Part shown: positions 21,614 through 32,221 of the stretch, in pieces | How the letters are laid out: every line of letters begins with the position of its first letter | How positions within the stretch are numbered: position 1 is the stretch's first letter | Assembly: GCA_027475525.1 (NCBI GenBank) | Contig: JAMWFC010000082.1 | Coordinates: forward strand, 1,116,001-1,180,000 | DNA from: Macrolepiota albuminosa | Taxonomy: Eukaryota; Basidiomycota; Agaricomycetes; Agaricales; Agaricaceae | Length of the DNA stretch: 64,000 nt | Direction of reading: 5' to 3' | Program-made: the position numbers and the translations under genes | The notes under the pieces: model-generated | The model's database searches: none | Told to the model about the DNA's origin: nothing | The model's input: only the letters and a program-made list of their open reading frames with translations

Positions 21614-21767
21614 CCAAGCACCCCTTGTGCAGGCCACCATGGCCATTGAGAGTACAGAAACTCTCAATACAGAACTAAGCATCAGTTCATCCAAGCACCC
21701 CTTGTGCAGGCCACCATGGCCATTGAGAGTACAGAAACTCTCAATACAGAACTAAGCATCAGTTCAT
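21614..21767. repeat. 77-bp perfect tandem duplication 6
   Basis: Copies are 21614-21690 and 21691-21767, in A ORF3. Confidence 0.97.
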
Positions 21768-21879
21768 CGGCTGATGCCGACAGAGAGCCTGGCCAAGCTC
21801 TCCTTGCTACAGCGGCTGGAGATGCCACACCAATCCGAGCCCAGCTCAGAAGAAGAGTCATGTCCTCGACACAACAAAG

Positions 21880-22033
21880 GAAAAGCATGGGCTGTCGAGC
21901 CCAGTCTCAACCAGGACTTAGTCCTGGCTACCCTTCTCCAATGCCTGGGAGACAACGAAAAGCATGGGCTGTCGAGCCCAGTCTCAACCAGGACTTAGTC
22001 CTGGCTACCCTTCTCCAATGCCTGGGAGACAAC
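21880..22033. repeat. 77-bp perfect tandem duplication 7
   Basis: Copies are 21880-21956 and 21957-22033, in A ORF3. Confidence 0.97.
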
Positions 22034-22844
22034 GGTACGATATACTTGCAGAGTCATGATACCTCCGCGATGCGGAGGCGGTCATCCTCATCAGCTGGAT
22101 GATGGACGACATGGATCATATGTGCGCCCAGCGCAAAACTGATCTTCTTGCCTTATTGGCGCTTGTAAGCGGCAGAATACACCCCTGAGTCAGGACACCA
22201 ACTCCAGCAAAAGGGTGTGTCAGCAAGGAGTGGAGGACATGCCCTCCTGCTCGATTCAGTTGAGCGTTGTTGCCCCCAGCCAGGAGGCTGGACTAGGACG
22301 GGACATCCTTCCCTATGAAGATGCCCCTGCTCATCCAGCACCTCACCAGCGGCGCATCTGAGGTCGCATCTTCGCGACCATTATCTGTAGTATCCACCAT
22401 GCACTCTGGGGAGCAGAGTTCCAGGGGCATGAGTACATGCCCCACCGAGGCTAAGGCCTCACAACCTCAAAAAGATCGTTGGGGTAAGCACCCGGAAGAG
22501 CATGCATACATCAATGTGCACTTCCCCGAGAATGCCCCAAAAAGGGCCCCAGGGGCTAACATCCCCTTCTTACCCACAATACTGGTAGAGGGCCTGCGAG
22601 CCCGATTCCCACGGTGTGTGTGGGCAATGGACCCATGGTCTGATAAGTCTGTGCCAGAGAGGCTGCCATCCCCGCCTCTGATGACGATTGGTATGAGGAG
22701 CCTGAAGAGGCTCGCATGGAATCCCCTGTGCCGCACAAGACGGCAGCACAACGTATGGCACGTGAACGGCGCAACAGCAATCAATGGGCCAAGATGGACC
22801 GTCAGGCGCAGGATAGCGCCAAACGAGGAGCTGCCCTCCTCGAG

Positions 22845-22998
22845 GATGAAACTGGGCGCATCCCTGATGCGCTCAGTGTTGTGATCTACCGCAATCACAC
22901 TGTTGAGCACCAGAACTCATTGATGAAACTGGGCGCATCCCTGATGCGCTCAGTGTTGTGATCTACCGCAATCACACTGTTGAGCACCAGAACTCATT
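22845..22998. repeat. 77-bp perfect tandem duplication 8
   Basis: Copies are 22845-22921 and 22922-22998, in A ORF3 across the TGRIPDALSVV segment. Confidence 0.97.
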
Positions 22999-24454
22999 TT
23001 TGGCATGGAGTTATCTCCCCAGTTCTATTGGTCGCCAGTGACCAATACTATCTTCATTGGGCAAGAAGCCTACGCAGCCAGGTCCTTCGAGGCCAATAAA
23101 GAGGGCAATGCCGCATCAACGCCCCACAACAGTAAGGTGTACCAAGTGGCACCTCGCAGGTTTCCCCGCAGTCCTCGAGAAGTCCGCAGGCTTCATTCAC
23201 TGGTGAACAACCAGTTTACGCCGATTTGTCAGTGTCAGTTTGGCTATCTATTGCTCAACAAATTCAAGCAGGTGGCGCTAAACTGCCACCCTACTGCCCA
23301 AGACAGAGCCATGTCTCACTTACTCGACAAGGTCCCGTATAAGACCATCATGGTACCCTTCACAAGTCCAGAGGAGTGGAAGAACATCCCATGAATGATT
23401 GTGCCAACGTGGATCTATCACCGCAAAGAGGAAGGGAGAATTGCCTTCATTGGCCTTACTCCCCCTGATCCAAAGCAACCGTTTGCTTTGGACTACCTGG
23501 GCTCATATGCCCTCCTCTATGGGCATTCTGGGATGCCCAACGTATGGACCGGTCTGGCCATGGACCGTGCCATGCGCATTCATTGGTGCAGCCTCTTTGG
23601 GTTTGCGCATGTGTGCACTCTCAGTGCCAGCGGCCCCTCCAAGACCACGGTACACAAGTACCTGGCCTATGTCTTTGCAAGACCAGGCCTCTACAAAGAG
23701 GCTGTGGCCAAATACAAGGTGGCTACGGGGCAAGTCTTTGTGCCTCTCCACGCCAATGACCCTAACTTTGAGGCTCAGGCTGTGGACATCCCAGAAGCAT
23801 CAGCTTCCATGTTCACCACTTTGGACGCGTTATGCATCCTTTTCTACAATCAAATTCTGGTCAGCTAAGCTGACCATGCTTATACCTATGGGGTCACCTA
23901 CTTGGCCCACATCTTCTTCAGTGACAGCTGGCTCTACAATGAGGTGGCCACCATTGACAACGAGAGGCTGCAACACCTCAACCATTACGGGACACCCCAG
24001 TCCATTGCTCAGTGGGATGGGTAGTGCGAGGCCACCATTGGTGATCAACAGCACCTTATGCTCCAGCAGCAGGATAGTTGTTGTGCTTATGACAACGCAC
24101 TCACCAAGGAGATGTACCTCCTTATTGGGCAAGACATTCATGCCCGCAAGCTCTGGACGTGCCAGTACCCATCCGACAATGAGGATCTTCCTGATCCCCA
24201 ACCATCTATCCTGGGGCCAGTCGTTGACCCCACTCTAACACTGTCCCCCCTCTGGGACTATGACAATTCACTGCCCATAGCAGGGCCATTGGGCACTTCC
24301 TATGAGCCCGCACCCAAGGATGAACTCCTCAACTATAACATGGATGACACAACTGCCGATCTATTCCAGGAGCCTGGGGACTCTCCAATTGCCCCCATCT
24401 CTGACTTACCGATGGCCTGACCATTGGAGTATTTTGAGACCATAGTTTGGTCTA

Positions 24455-24465
24455 ATTGGGGAATG
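24455..24465 (+). promoter_or_regulatory. Polypurine tract of element A
   Basis: TTGGGGAATG directly precedes the 3' LTR. It is weaker than the six-G tracts of B and E. Confidence 0.65.
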
Positions 24466-24770
24466 TGTAGCGTAGCTCGCTATGTGGCATTGGCCACATA
24501 GCTTTACTTACTGTAGTCAATATTATATTATTATTATAATATAATATTATTATTTACTGTACTATAAATAGTTTACATGTGCTGCTTACCAAGCAGCTTA
24601 TTTTGTGTTTATACTACATAGTCAATAGACTTACTGTACTATAAATAGTTTACATGTGCTGCTTACCAAGCAGCTTATTTTGTGTTTATACTACATAGTC
24701 AATAGACCGGACTGGTCTGATTCTGTGCAGTATGAACCTTAAGCTCTTACTTGACTGTAACTTCATTACA
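24466..24770 (+). repeat. 3' LTR of element A (with duplicated 77 bp)
   Basis: Begins TGTAGCGTAG and ends CTTCATTACA. It is 305 bp as given. Without the duplication at 24554-24707 it is 228 bp, exactly the length of the 5' LTR. Confidence 0.94.
24554..24707. repeat. 77-bp perfect tandem duplication 9
   Basis: Copies are 24554-24630 and 24631-24707, in the 3' LTR of A. The 5' LTR has one copy. Confidence 0.98.
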
Positions 24771-26773
24771 AGAAGAGGCCGCTAGTACAGCGAAATGACT
24801 AGAAGGTGGGAAACAATTTCCCACTATGGAGAAGGAAGTTGAGTTGGGGCAAGCTCGGGCGAGCTTGCTGAGCAATAGTCCTGCACTTATGGTGCTGGAA
24901 CAGGAAGCTGACAAGTATGAGCGCACTCTGAAAAGGGGGAAGGAGCTCAAAAGGACTGGTAAACTCAAAGTACAGGGTGAAGCGGCAACCCACAGCAGGA
25001 GAGCTGAGGACAGTGAGCCTCAGAAGGTGGGTGAATGCCAACCAATGTTGTCAAAGATCAAGGTTGAGGACCTTGTGTTGGATGAAGAGAGTAGGGCAGA
25101 GACATTGTTGTCGCTCATGATGGAGAGATTAATCTGGGATTGACCGGTCCTGCACCTGATGTTTGAATGGGCATTTGATCTCAGAATGCCCACAAAATGG
25201 AATGAACTACTGTCTTCCATGTATGCATGGAGGGGATTGCATTGGAAGGTGAAAGGAGAGCAGTTTTGACAGGCAACTGCCAACACAGTGTCTCAGCCAA
25301 GCAAGATAATGTTTAATGGAGTATCCATCATTGCAAGAAGGCAGAAGCAACTGCCTCTGGTTCAGTTGCATACACTGGATGAGAGTGAACTGAGTATTGC
25401 AGCCCTCAGAGAAAGATATGAGCAACCAAAGTCAATTAAGGGAGCAACAGTGCGCCCCCAGAGACCAAGGGCTGATAAAGGGAAAAGTAAAGCCATGGGG
25501 CTGACTTGGGATGATATCCCTGTGTTGCGGCAGCAGTGGCAGGAGGAATTTGCAGATATTCTCAACGGCACCAAGGAGGAATTGCCTCCGTGGCGAGGGT
25601 TAACCATGAAATCAATCTGATTGAGGAGAACAAATTGTACTGATACCACCTCCCAAGATGTCCAATGGCTCTGCAGCAACAACTGCGAGACAAGACTAAC
25701 TGGTACTTGAGGGCCCAGTGGTGGGAGGCTAGACCAGCCTCCCAGGCAGCTCCTTTGTTGTGTATCCCCAAGAAAGATGGAACGTTAAGGATGGCATTAG
25801 ACACTTGACAGCACAATGACAACACCGTCAAAGATGTAACTCCCTTGCCAGACCAGGAAGTAATCCAGGAAGATGTGGCATGCACAAAGTTCAGGTCTAA
25901 GATTGACCTGACAGATGCATATGAGCAAGTTTGGATTCAAGAAGGCAATATTCATAAGATGGCGTTCTCATTGATTACGGGAACATATGTCAGTAATATC
26001 ATGCAGATTGGAGACTGCAATGCACCTGCTATGTTTCAGAGGTTGATGACCTCTATATTCCAAGACATAATTGGACGGTTTGTACACATATACTTAGACC
26101 ATATATTCATCTTTTCTGACACCATCAAGGACCATGAACAACATCTCAGAGTGATTTTCAAACAGTTGAGGTCAAGCTTGCTGTACCTCAGATGGAAGAA
26201 ATGCAAGCTCTACTGCAAGGCAATCAATTGCCTCAGACACAAGATCGATAGTCAAGGCATTCACCCTGACAACAACAAAGTGGATTGTATATGCAAATGG
26301 AGAGTGCCACAAATGTATAATGATGTTCAGAGGTTTGTGGGCTTGGTAAACTATATAGGCAACTGTTTGCCTGACATTACCGCATACATGGGTCTGTTAA
26401 TGGCAATCATGCAGAATGGAGCACCATTCATATGGTGGCCTATTCACCAGCAGTGCTTCAAGATGATAAAACACATCTGTTAAAAGACCCCAGTGATTCA
26501 TCCTATTGACCCAAAATGAGCTGAGCCTATCTGGCTCATCTGTGATGCCTCAAAGACTGGTGTTGGTGCCATGTACAGCCAAGGTCAGACTTGGCAAACA
26601 TGCCATCCTGCTGGATTCATGTTGAAAAAGTTCACATTGGCACAGCAGAATTATGCAGTGCATGAACTGGAAACATTGGCGATACTTGAGGCACTACTCA
26701 AGTGGGAAGACAAGTTGATGGGATATAAAATCCACATCATCACTGATCACAAAGCACTGGAGTTCTTTAAAAC
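24771..26773 (+). pseudogene. Reverse transcriptase / RNase H of element B (YLDH)
   Basis: Continues B after element A. The pre-RT linker frames are 24826-25143 and 25288-25620. RT shows PVLRQQWQEEFADILNGTK, AAPLLCIPKKDGTLRMALD, SKIDLTDAYEQV and an active site IYLDHIFIFSD (about 26092), where the second catalytic Asp is His. That substitution should abolish polymerisation. Breaks: a frame change near 25600, TGA at 25807 (Arg in relatives), TAA near 26480 and TGA near 26517. RNase H begins LICDASKTGVGAMYS with its Asp intact and runs into the N gap after IITDHKALEFFK. Confidence 0.88.
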
Positions 26774-26873
26774 NNNNNNNNNNNNNNNNNNNNNNNNNNN
26801 NNNNNNNNNNNNNNNNNNNNNNNNNNNNNNNNNNNNNNNNNNNNNNNNNNNNNNNNNNNNNNNNNNNNNNNNN
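26774..26873. other. Assembly gap (100 N)
   Basis: Exactly 100 Ns inside the RNase H-integrase region of B. By comparison with A, several hundred bases are missing. Confidence 0.99.
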
Positions 26874-28387
26874 GCTGAAAGAGCATGGAGGCAACAGTGT
26901 GCCTCCACCATCAGTTACCAATGACTTTAGAGCCAGGGTGAAACGGTTGTACCTGGAGGATCCACTGTGCTCTGAGGTCTTGGATCACTCAGATGAGCAC
27001 CCCTGCTTCAGAGTGGATGTGAAATATTTGTGATTGTGATGTAGTATGCCTGCCACAAAATTGAAACCTCATTACCGCCATACTTACACAGGCTCATGAG
27101 GTGGTGGGCCATTTTGGAGCCAGCAAGACGTCGGAATACCTGAGGCAGTGGTACTGGTGGCCTCAGATGTACACGGAAGTTGCCAAGTTTTGCCAGACGT
27201 GTGTGGCATGTCAGAGGGCAAAGACTAGTAACCAGAAGCCTGCAGGGAGGCTGCACTCCCTGCCAATCACAGTGAAGCCTTGGGACTCCATCAGAATGGA
27301 CTTTGTGGGACCGTTCCCAGAGGCCAGAGGATCTAATTACCTCTGGGTAATAATCTGTTGCATGACCAGTATGGTGCACTTGATTTCAGTGCACACTACA
27401 ATGAAAGCTTCTGAGCTTTCGTGGATTTACCTCAGGGATATTGTGAGGCTTCATGGCCTCCCAAGCTCAATTGTGAGTGACAGGGACTCAAAGTTCACGT
27501 CACTATGGTGGCGTGAGCTGCACAAGTTGCTTGGAGCAAGACTGTTGATGTCCACATCCTTTTACCCTTAGACTGATGGGCAGACTGAGCGAGCCAATCA
27601 GAGCGTGGCTCAGATATTCTGGACCGTGGTCAGGCCTGACCAGCAAGATTGGGTAGACAGGATCCTGCTGACTGAATTTGTGATTAATGCCAGTGTGTCA
27701 GAGATCACTGGATATGCACCATTTCAACTGAATGGAGAGTATCTACCCTCTATGATTCAGGAACTCAGGGGGGCTGAGGTAGTGCACAAAGGCATAAGGG
27801 ACTTTGCACAGCAAGCATTGGAGAATGTGGCGAATGCACATGATGCTATTATTGCAGCGTGAGTTTTTCAGACTTGACATGCAAATGAACAGCGGAGGGC
27901 AGATCCAGAACTAACGCAGGGTGCATTAGTGTACTTGTCAATGGAGAACTTAAAGCTTCCCAAGGGGAGGGCAAGTAAATTGTGTCCAAAATTCATTGGA
28001 CTCTATAGAATCCTGGAGGCCAAGCCATGCACATCATATTACATGCTGGAGTTGCCTGCAGGATTGCAGGCAAGGAGGATTGTGCCCAGGTTTCATGTAT
28101 CTTTACTCTGACCCTACAAGGCAAATGATGATGCCTTGTTTCCAAATCGAGTAATGCCTGAGGCATATGACTTCGGAGCAAGTGACAAACAGGAGTGGTT
28201 TGTTGAAGAGATACTGGGACATTGGTGGGTGGGTGGAAGGAATCTTGAATTTGAGGTTTGGTGGAGTGCGGGAGACACTACATGGGAGTTGCTGAGTACG
28301 TGTTCTCAGCTGGCAGCATTGGATCGCTATTTGGAATTGCAAGGGGTGCGACAGCCAAGAAAGCTATCTAAGTGCTCACGTGCTTAG
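26874..28387 (+). pseudogene. Integrase and chromodomain of element B
   Basis: From 27101: GHFGASKTSEYL and CQTCVACQRAK (zinc-binding part), then IRMDFVGPFPEARG and SIVSDRDSKF, then after a stop at 27571 DGQTERANQS, giving Asp, Asp and Glu of the core. The C-terminal part carries LPKGRASKLCPKFIGLYRI and ends in a chromodomain-like QEWFVEEILGHWW and LEFEVWWSAGDTTWEL (28190-28290). Stops at about 27571, 27860 and 28109 each fit a C-to-T or G-to-A change. Role as in A; inactive here. Confidence 0.86.
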
Positions 28388-28527
28388 ATGAGATTAGGGA
28401 TAAGATTGTCATCCTGGGATTAGAAATGATAAGATTGTTCTGGTTGGATCTGTCGGAGGCGGATCAGGTTATGTAACCTGACAGAAGCAAATTTTTTTTT
28501 CTGGAGACTGCCACATCAGCTTCAGTA

Positions 28528-30110
28528 ATGTCGTATTCCTTGCCTGGCCAAATGCCAAGTCAGCAGAAGCAGAGCCCACAGGGTTCTGGTGGGGGGGGGA
28601 GAGCAGCAGACAATTCAAATGAGTAGTGTTAGTGCGTTGGTACTAATGCCAGGATTGGCAGCATACCCGACAATGGCTCAATTTGGGCAGGCCCCACCAT
28701 TTTTTCTGCAGTATTATCTGATGCCATTTTTCCCAGGTCCCGGTGGACCTGGGCAGCAGGCTATGCAAGTGCAAGTCCCATGGGGAATGATGATGCTGCA
28801 GGCACAACAGGTGGTCCCCATGGAGGTGGATGAGGAGTGGAGAGGGAGTAAGCAGAAGGAGATGGAATTCCCTTGGAAGAATTGTGAGTGGTTGCCAGTA
28901 AGGGAGGTGAGGATGAGAAACGAGGTGGTGCCACCTTGGAGAGAGAGAGCAGTTGCTGCTGCGAGAACCAGCAAGAAGAGTTGTGATCACGAGGGAGTCT
29001 GTGAATAGGAGGCGGGAGGAGCCTCCATTTTGAGAAGACCGAAATAGACCAAGGGTGCAGGGTGCACAGCAACCCAGGTCACCTCTGCAACCACGGTTGC
29101 CTCCAGCATGTAGGCAGTCCCCATCTCCGTGTAGGTTGTCAGCAAGCAAAAAAAGGAAGGGGAAAGCATCGGAGGATCAGGTGGATTCTCAGATTGAAAT
29201 AGTGTGGCAGTGATTAGTAGCTGCAGGGCAATGTGTTCCCCCAGAATCAGAGTTTCTGAAGGATCCGGTGGCCCAAGTAGTGATTATGGGTCTGCTGGAC
29301 GAAATCGTTATGCTGCAGCAGCGTAACGACAACATGATCAAGACGTTTGCCAATGCAATGAAGCGGCAGGCAACAACGCCAGAGAAGCAGACTGAGGCTA
29401 AGCGCCTCAGGATGCAGGAGGAAGTGGGGGCACCCATAGCACCTCCAGAACTTAGTGAGGCAGGAGAGGTAACACCCTGCTCTGAGGACTGGGGTGATGA
29501 TGAGATGATAGTGGATGACAAAGACTGGGGCCTGAAAACATTGGTGCACACACCTGGCATGGTGAAGGTGCAGAACAGACTGAAAGGAGCCCTGCAGACA
29601 GCAACAATGTGGTTCCTGGACAACGTGCCAACAGGATCTGGAGCTGAAGAGATTGTATTTTTCCTGCCTGCGGTACAATTTGAGAAACCACACAAGTCAT
29701 ATGTGCCAGAGCCACCTCGTCAAGACGCACAGACAGACAACAAGGTAGAAAATTGCTTGCCTACACCAGCCACTATGGGCCTTGCTGACAATGGTGAGGC
29801 TAGCAATTATAGACCAAGCACTGAGGAGACACTGTCAGAAGGGAAGACAGCGGCGCAGAAGAATTTGTGGCTGAGTCGCAACCAAAAGTCTGCCATGCGT
29901 AGGAAGGCTGAGGCCAACAAGCAGGCCAAGGTTGACCAGGACAGGGTAGAGCAAGCCACGGGGCATATACCTGAAGGGCTAGGAGTATTTGGAGAGGGGA
30001 CCACCACTTTTACTACTCATGGTTGTCAAATACCATGTTTGTGGAAGATGAGGCACTGCAGGCCCAGGAGCAGGAAGAGAAGGGGACAAGGTATCATCCT
30101 ACCTCAATAC
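28528..30110 (+). pseudogene. ORF3 of element B, N-terminal part
   Basis: Starts at ATG 28528 (MSYSLPGQMPSQQKQSPQ). A run of G near 28590 shifts the frame to the next readable part (28589-29008), rich in Pro, Gly, Gln and Met. From 29268 a 307-codon frame begins with a possible coiled coil (LLDEIVMLQQRNDNMIKTF), matching LLNQIELMKRQHVAALEQ of E. It continues with a Lys/Arg/Ala-rich helix and ATGHIPEGLGVF (A: TGRIPDALSVV; E: SGRIPNGLGV). The coding sequence is cut at 30110 by a solo D LTR. Function unknown; see the entry for A. Confidence 0.72.
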
Positions 30111-30546
30111 TGTCAGGGGACTCCTCATTTCTTCCTTTTCTCACTCCTTATCTCTTCACTCTCCTTCCATTCATTCTCTTATTTCTTCTGACATTATTTC
30201 ATTTTACTGTTTCTATTCTTTCAGCACTATCTGTTAGTACTACTCTCAGCCCTTGAGATGCTCTGGTTCTTTAGCCACCATTCAGACAAGTGTGGGCCCA
30301 CTCAGCACCGCTTCCAGACCGCTTATATAAGCCAGAGTTTGCCAGAGTTTGCCCCTTATTTGTACAAGTGTTTGTGTAGGCAATTTTCGAGTTTTTAAGG
30401 TTTTGTTGTACTGTACAGTTGTTTCCCATGCTTCAGAGGCCCCAGAAGTGTTCAACTTGGCATAGGAAATCCCTAGACTTGTTCTCTTTGGATCTCCCTC
30501 TGCCAGCTGTGTGACTGAGCCACAGCCTCTAGAGGTCGCCCTTACA
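30111..30546 (+). mobile_element. Solo LTR of family D inside ORF3 of B
   Basis: 436 bp from TGTCAGGGGACTCC to CGCCCTTACA, the reverse complement of the LTRs of element D (55123-55621, 60150-60648). It lacks one 63-bp segment that both D LTRs carry between two 20-bp direct repeats. It is flanked by AATAC (30106-30110) and GATAC (30547-30551), a target duplication with one transition. Confidence 0.9.
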
Positions 30547-31473
30547 GATACTGCTGATAAAAACTGCACTGCAGGGGTTCCCCATGAATCCCCAAGAGGC
30601 CTGTAAATTGCTGGTGCTAGTGGACAACAAGATGAAGGCCTTACCACTCCATATTGAGGCATACTACCTCCTATGTGAATTCCAGCGCATATCAATGAAC
30701 TATAGTCAACCGTGGAGGGATCACACAATGGAGCTGGTTTGTGGGCCTGAGTTCAAGCAAGTCCTTCCTCCCCTGGACCTGGCTGTCCTGCCTACACCTG
30801 AGGGGTATCTCCAATGGAAAGGGCAGGGAAGCAAACCCGTTTTCACGCTTGTGGGATTTGACTTGGAAGGTATACAACATACCTTTGATCTTGATTGCCT
30901 AGCACAGAGCGTGCTGTATTTTTCATGCCCTGGTATGATGAACACTGTCCTGGGCATTCCCATGGACTATGTGTTTTGTATTCATTTCCGTACTCTGCTG
31001 GGGCATGCTATCACTGAGGAGTATCACCTCAAAGGTGACCCTGAAGCTGCTTTGCCAGGGTACTGGCATTCATCATGGCTCAACCTGGGATGTACCGTGA
31101 GGCCATTGATGCCCACAATGCACCTAACCCCAGTCAGCCATTTGAGCCAATGTCATGGACAGATGTGCAGTTTATGACTCCACACTTCAATGACTCCATG
31201 TCAGCCAACATTAGTGAGGCTGACATACTGAGGGTCCTACTAGCAAATTGCATGCCAGTGGAATGGATAGACCACGCCTACACATTTGGTGTGGTCTACC
31301 TAGAGAGCCATTTCCAGACACCAAATGCCTCTCTGGACGTGTATAGGGACATTGACGATGAATGGCACTGTAGACTCAACCTCTACGGTGAGCCATCAGC
31401 AATTCTACAGTGGGATGGATGGAGGACTCCTACCGCAGATGATGTAATTTGCCTCCAAGCTTTGCTTGGATGA
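30547..31473 (+). pseudogene. ORF3 of element B, conserved C-terminal part
   Basis: Frames 30584-31177 and 31075-31473, joined by a frame change near 31080. The region shared with A and E reads EAYYLLCEFQRISMN, TFDLDCLAQSVLYFSCPGMM, GIPMDYVFCIHFRTLLGHA, then PGMYREAIDAHNAP, EWIDHAYTFGVVYLE and SAILQWDGWRTPT. It ends at TGA 31473. The identity of these blocks in three elements whose flanks differ argues for protein-level conservation. Confidence 0.75.
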
Positions 31474-31847
31474 GAATTTGCTCAAGGTCATGCATACCTT
31501 GAGGAGGGTTTCTACTACCCTGTTGGAATGGAACCATGTCATTGCAATCTTTGGATGCATGGCCCATACCAGGGTCCCCTACCGCCCCCATCAGTGGTCA
31601 CTACAACTACTAACAACCCGTCGGTAACGTGACCTCTTGCAGAGGCATCTACTTTGGCTAACACTGACTTCAATATGGCCACCTTTCTTGAGAGCAAGTT
31701 ACACCGTCCGCCATCTGCATGATATGGCAAGCATTGATCATAGTATCGTCAGCTAACCTCGACACTAATAAACTACAGGAAATGCCTTGCTGGAATGTGG
31801 GGAGGGGTGATTGCGAGCGCTCCCCTTTTAGAGACTGTAACCAGTCT
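31474..31847. other. Untranslated region between ORF3 and the 3' LTR of B
   Basis: ORF3-like coding may continue in fragments to about 31740 (E continues about 230 codons beyond QWDGW with acidic and Pro-rich sequence). No clear frame here. Confidence 0.4.
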
Positions 31848-31859
31848 GAAAGGGGGGTA
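31848..31859 (+). promoter_or_regulatory. Polypurine tract of element B
   Basis: GAAAGGGGGGTA directly before the 3' LTR. E has the near-identical ATTGGGGGGTA at the same place. Confidence 0.8.
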
Positions 31860-32109
31860 TGTAACCAAGTGACCTAGAGCCTGAGCTCTAGGTACCTGAA
31901 CTTATCTTTTGTGCTGAACAACCTAACTGTTGTTCAGCAGATCTAATCTGGATTGCGTAGTAATTAGTATTATGATAATCATACAATACATATTATATAA
32001 TCACTACGTATACTCATTGCAGCTACCTTATCTAAGGTAGCTTTTTGTTTACACACTTCATAGGACTAGAATTGTATTCCAATCTGGTTCTCTTGTTGAC
32101 TTTGTTTCA
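31860..32109 (+). repeat. 3' LTR of element B
   Basis: 250 bp, TGTAACCAAG to TTTGTTTCA. It is shorter than the 5' LTR by a 15-bp loss near its end. The hairpin is at 32021-32042 with loop TC. Confidence 0.93.
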
Positions 32110-32221
32110 GTCTGGATCCAAAAGAATCCCCGCCTTTGAATGCTGACTGACAGATGTAACATGGAAGTGGAAGTAGTAAGTTAAACATGTATAAATAATC
32201 AGGTGGCTGTAATTGTAGGGA

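Larger units (their letters stand above)
20855..24420 (+). pseudogene. ORF3 of element A: extra protein after pol, unknown function
   Basis: Not a family I recognise. It starts at ATG 20855 (accATGg context). About 3570 bp, or 3180 bp (about 1060 codons) once five 77-bp duplications are set aside. The N-terminal half is rich in Gln, Pro, Gly and Ser with repeated GQFAPTMARG-like segments. A middle part has basic stretches and TGRIPDALSVV. The C-terminal part (23005-24420) is shared with B and E: CQFGYLLLNKFKQVALN, FALDYLGSYALLYGHSGMPN, RMHW/IHW-type block, PGLYKEAVAKYK, DHAYTYGVTYL, QSIAQWDG. Stops at 23392, 23868 and 24022 break it; two are explained by CGA-to-TGA and TGG-to-TAG changes. No signal peptide or membrane span is evident, so I do not call it an envelope. 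Confidence 0.75.
12085..24770 (+). mobile_element. Ty3/gypsy chromovirus A with ORF3, nested in element B
   Basis: LTRs at 12085-12312 and 24466-24770 have the target duplication AGAAG at 12080-12084 and 24771-24775. Total length is 12.7 kb. This includes a solo F LTR (16022-17064) and seven 77-bp duplications, so the element itself is about 11.1 kb. Order: gag, zinc knuckle, protease, [F LTR], RT, RNase H, integrase, chromodomain, ORF3, polypurine tract. It is richer in CpG than B. It is inactive: the protease has DSR and the RNase H first Asp is Asn. Confidence 0.94.
8460..32109 (+). mobile_element. Ty3/gypsy chromovirus B with ORF3, split by element A
   Basis: LTRs at 8460-8724 and 31860-32109 are flanked by the 5-bp target duplication GTCTG (8455-8459 and 32110-32114). 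Without the nested element A (plus its TSD) the copy is about 10.96 kb; this figure still includes the solo D LTR at 30111-30546. Order: LTR, gag, zinc knuckle, protease, [element A], RT, RNase H, integrase, chromodomain, ORF3 (split by the solo D LTR), polypurine tract, LTR. Many stops, a mutated RT active site (YLDH) and strong CpG loss show it is dead and older than A. Confidence 0.93.

Noticed and set aside
23399..24238. 279-codon frame overlapping ORF3 of A in another frame
   Set aside because: The frame at 23395-23868 carries the blocks shared with B and E; the longer overlapping frame has no counterpart in them.
24466..24770. Unequal LTR lengths of A (228 and 305 bp) as evidence of LTR evolution
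   Set aside because: The difference is exactly one 77-bp duplication, attributed to assembly.
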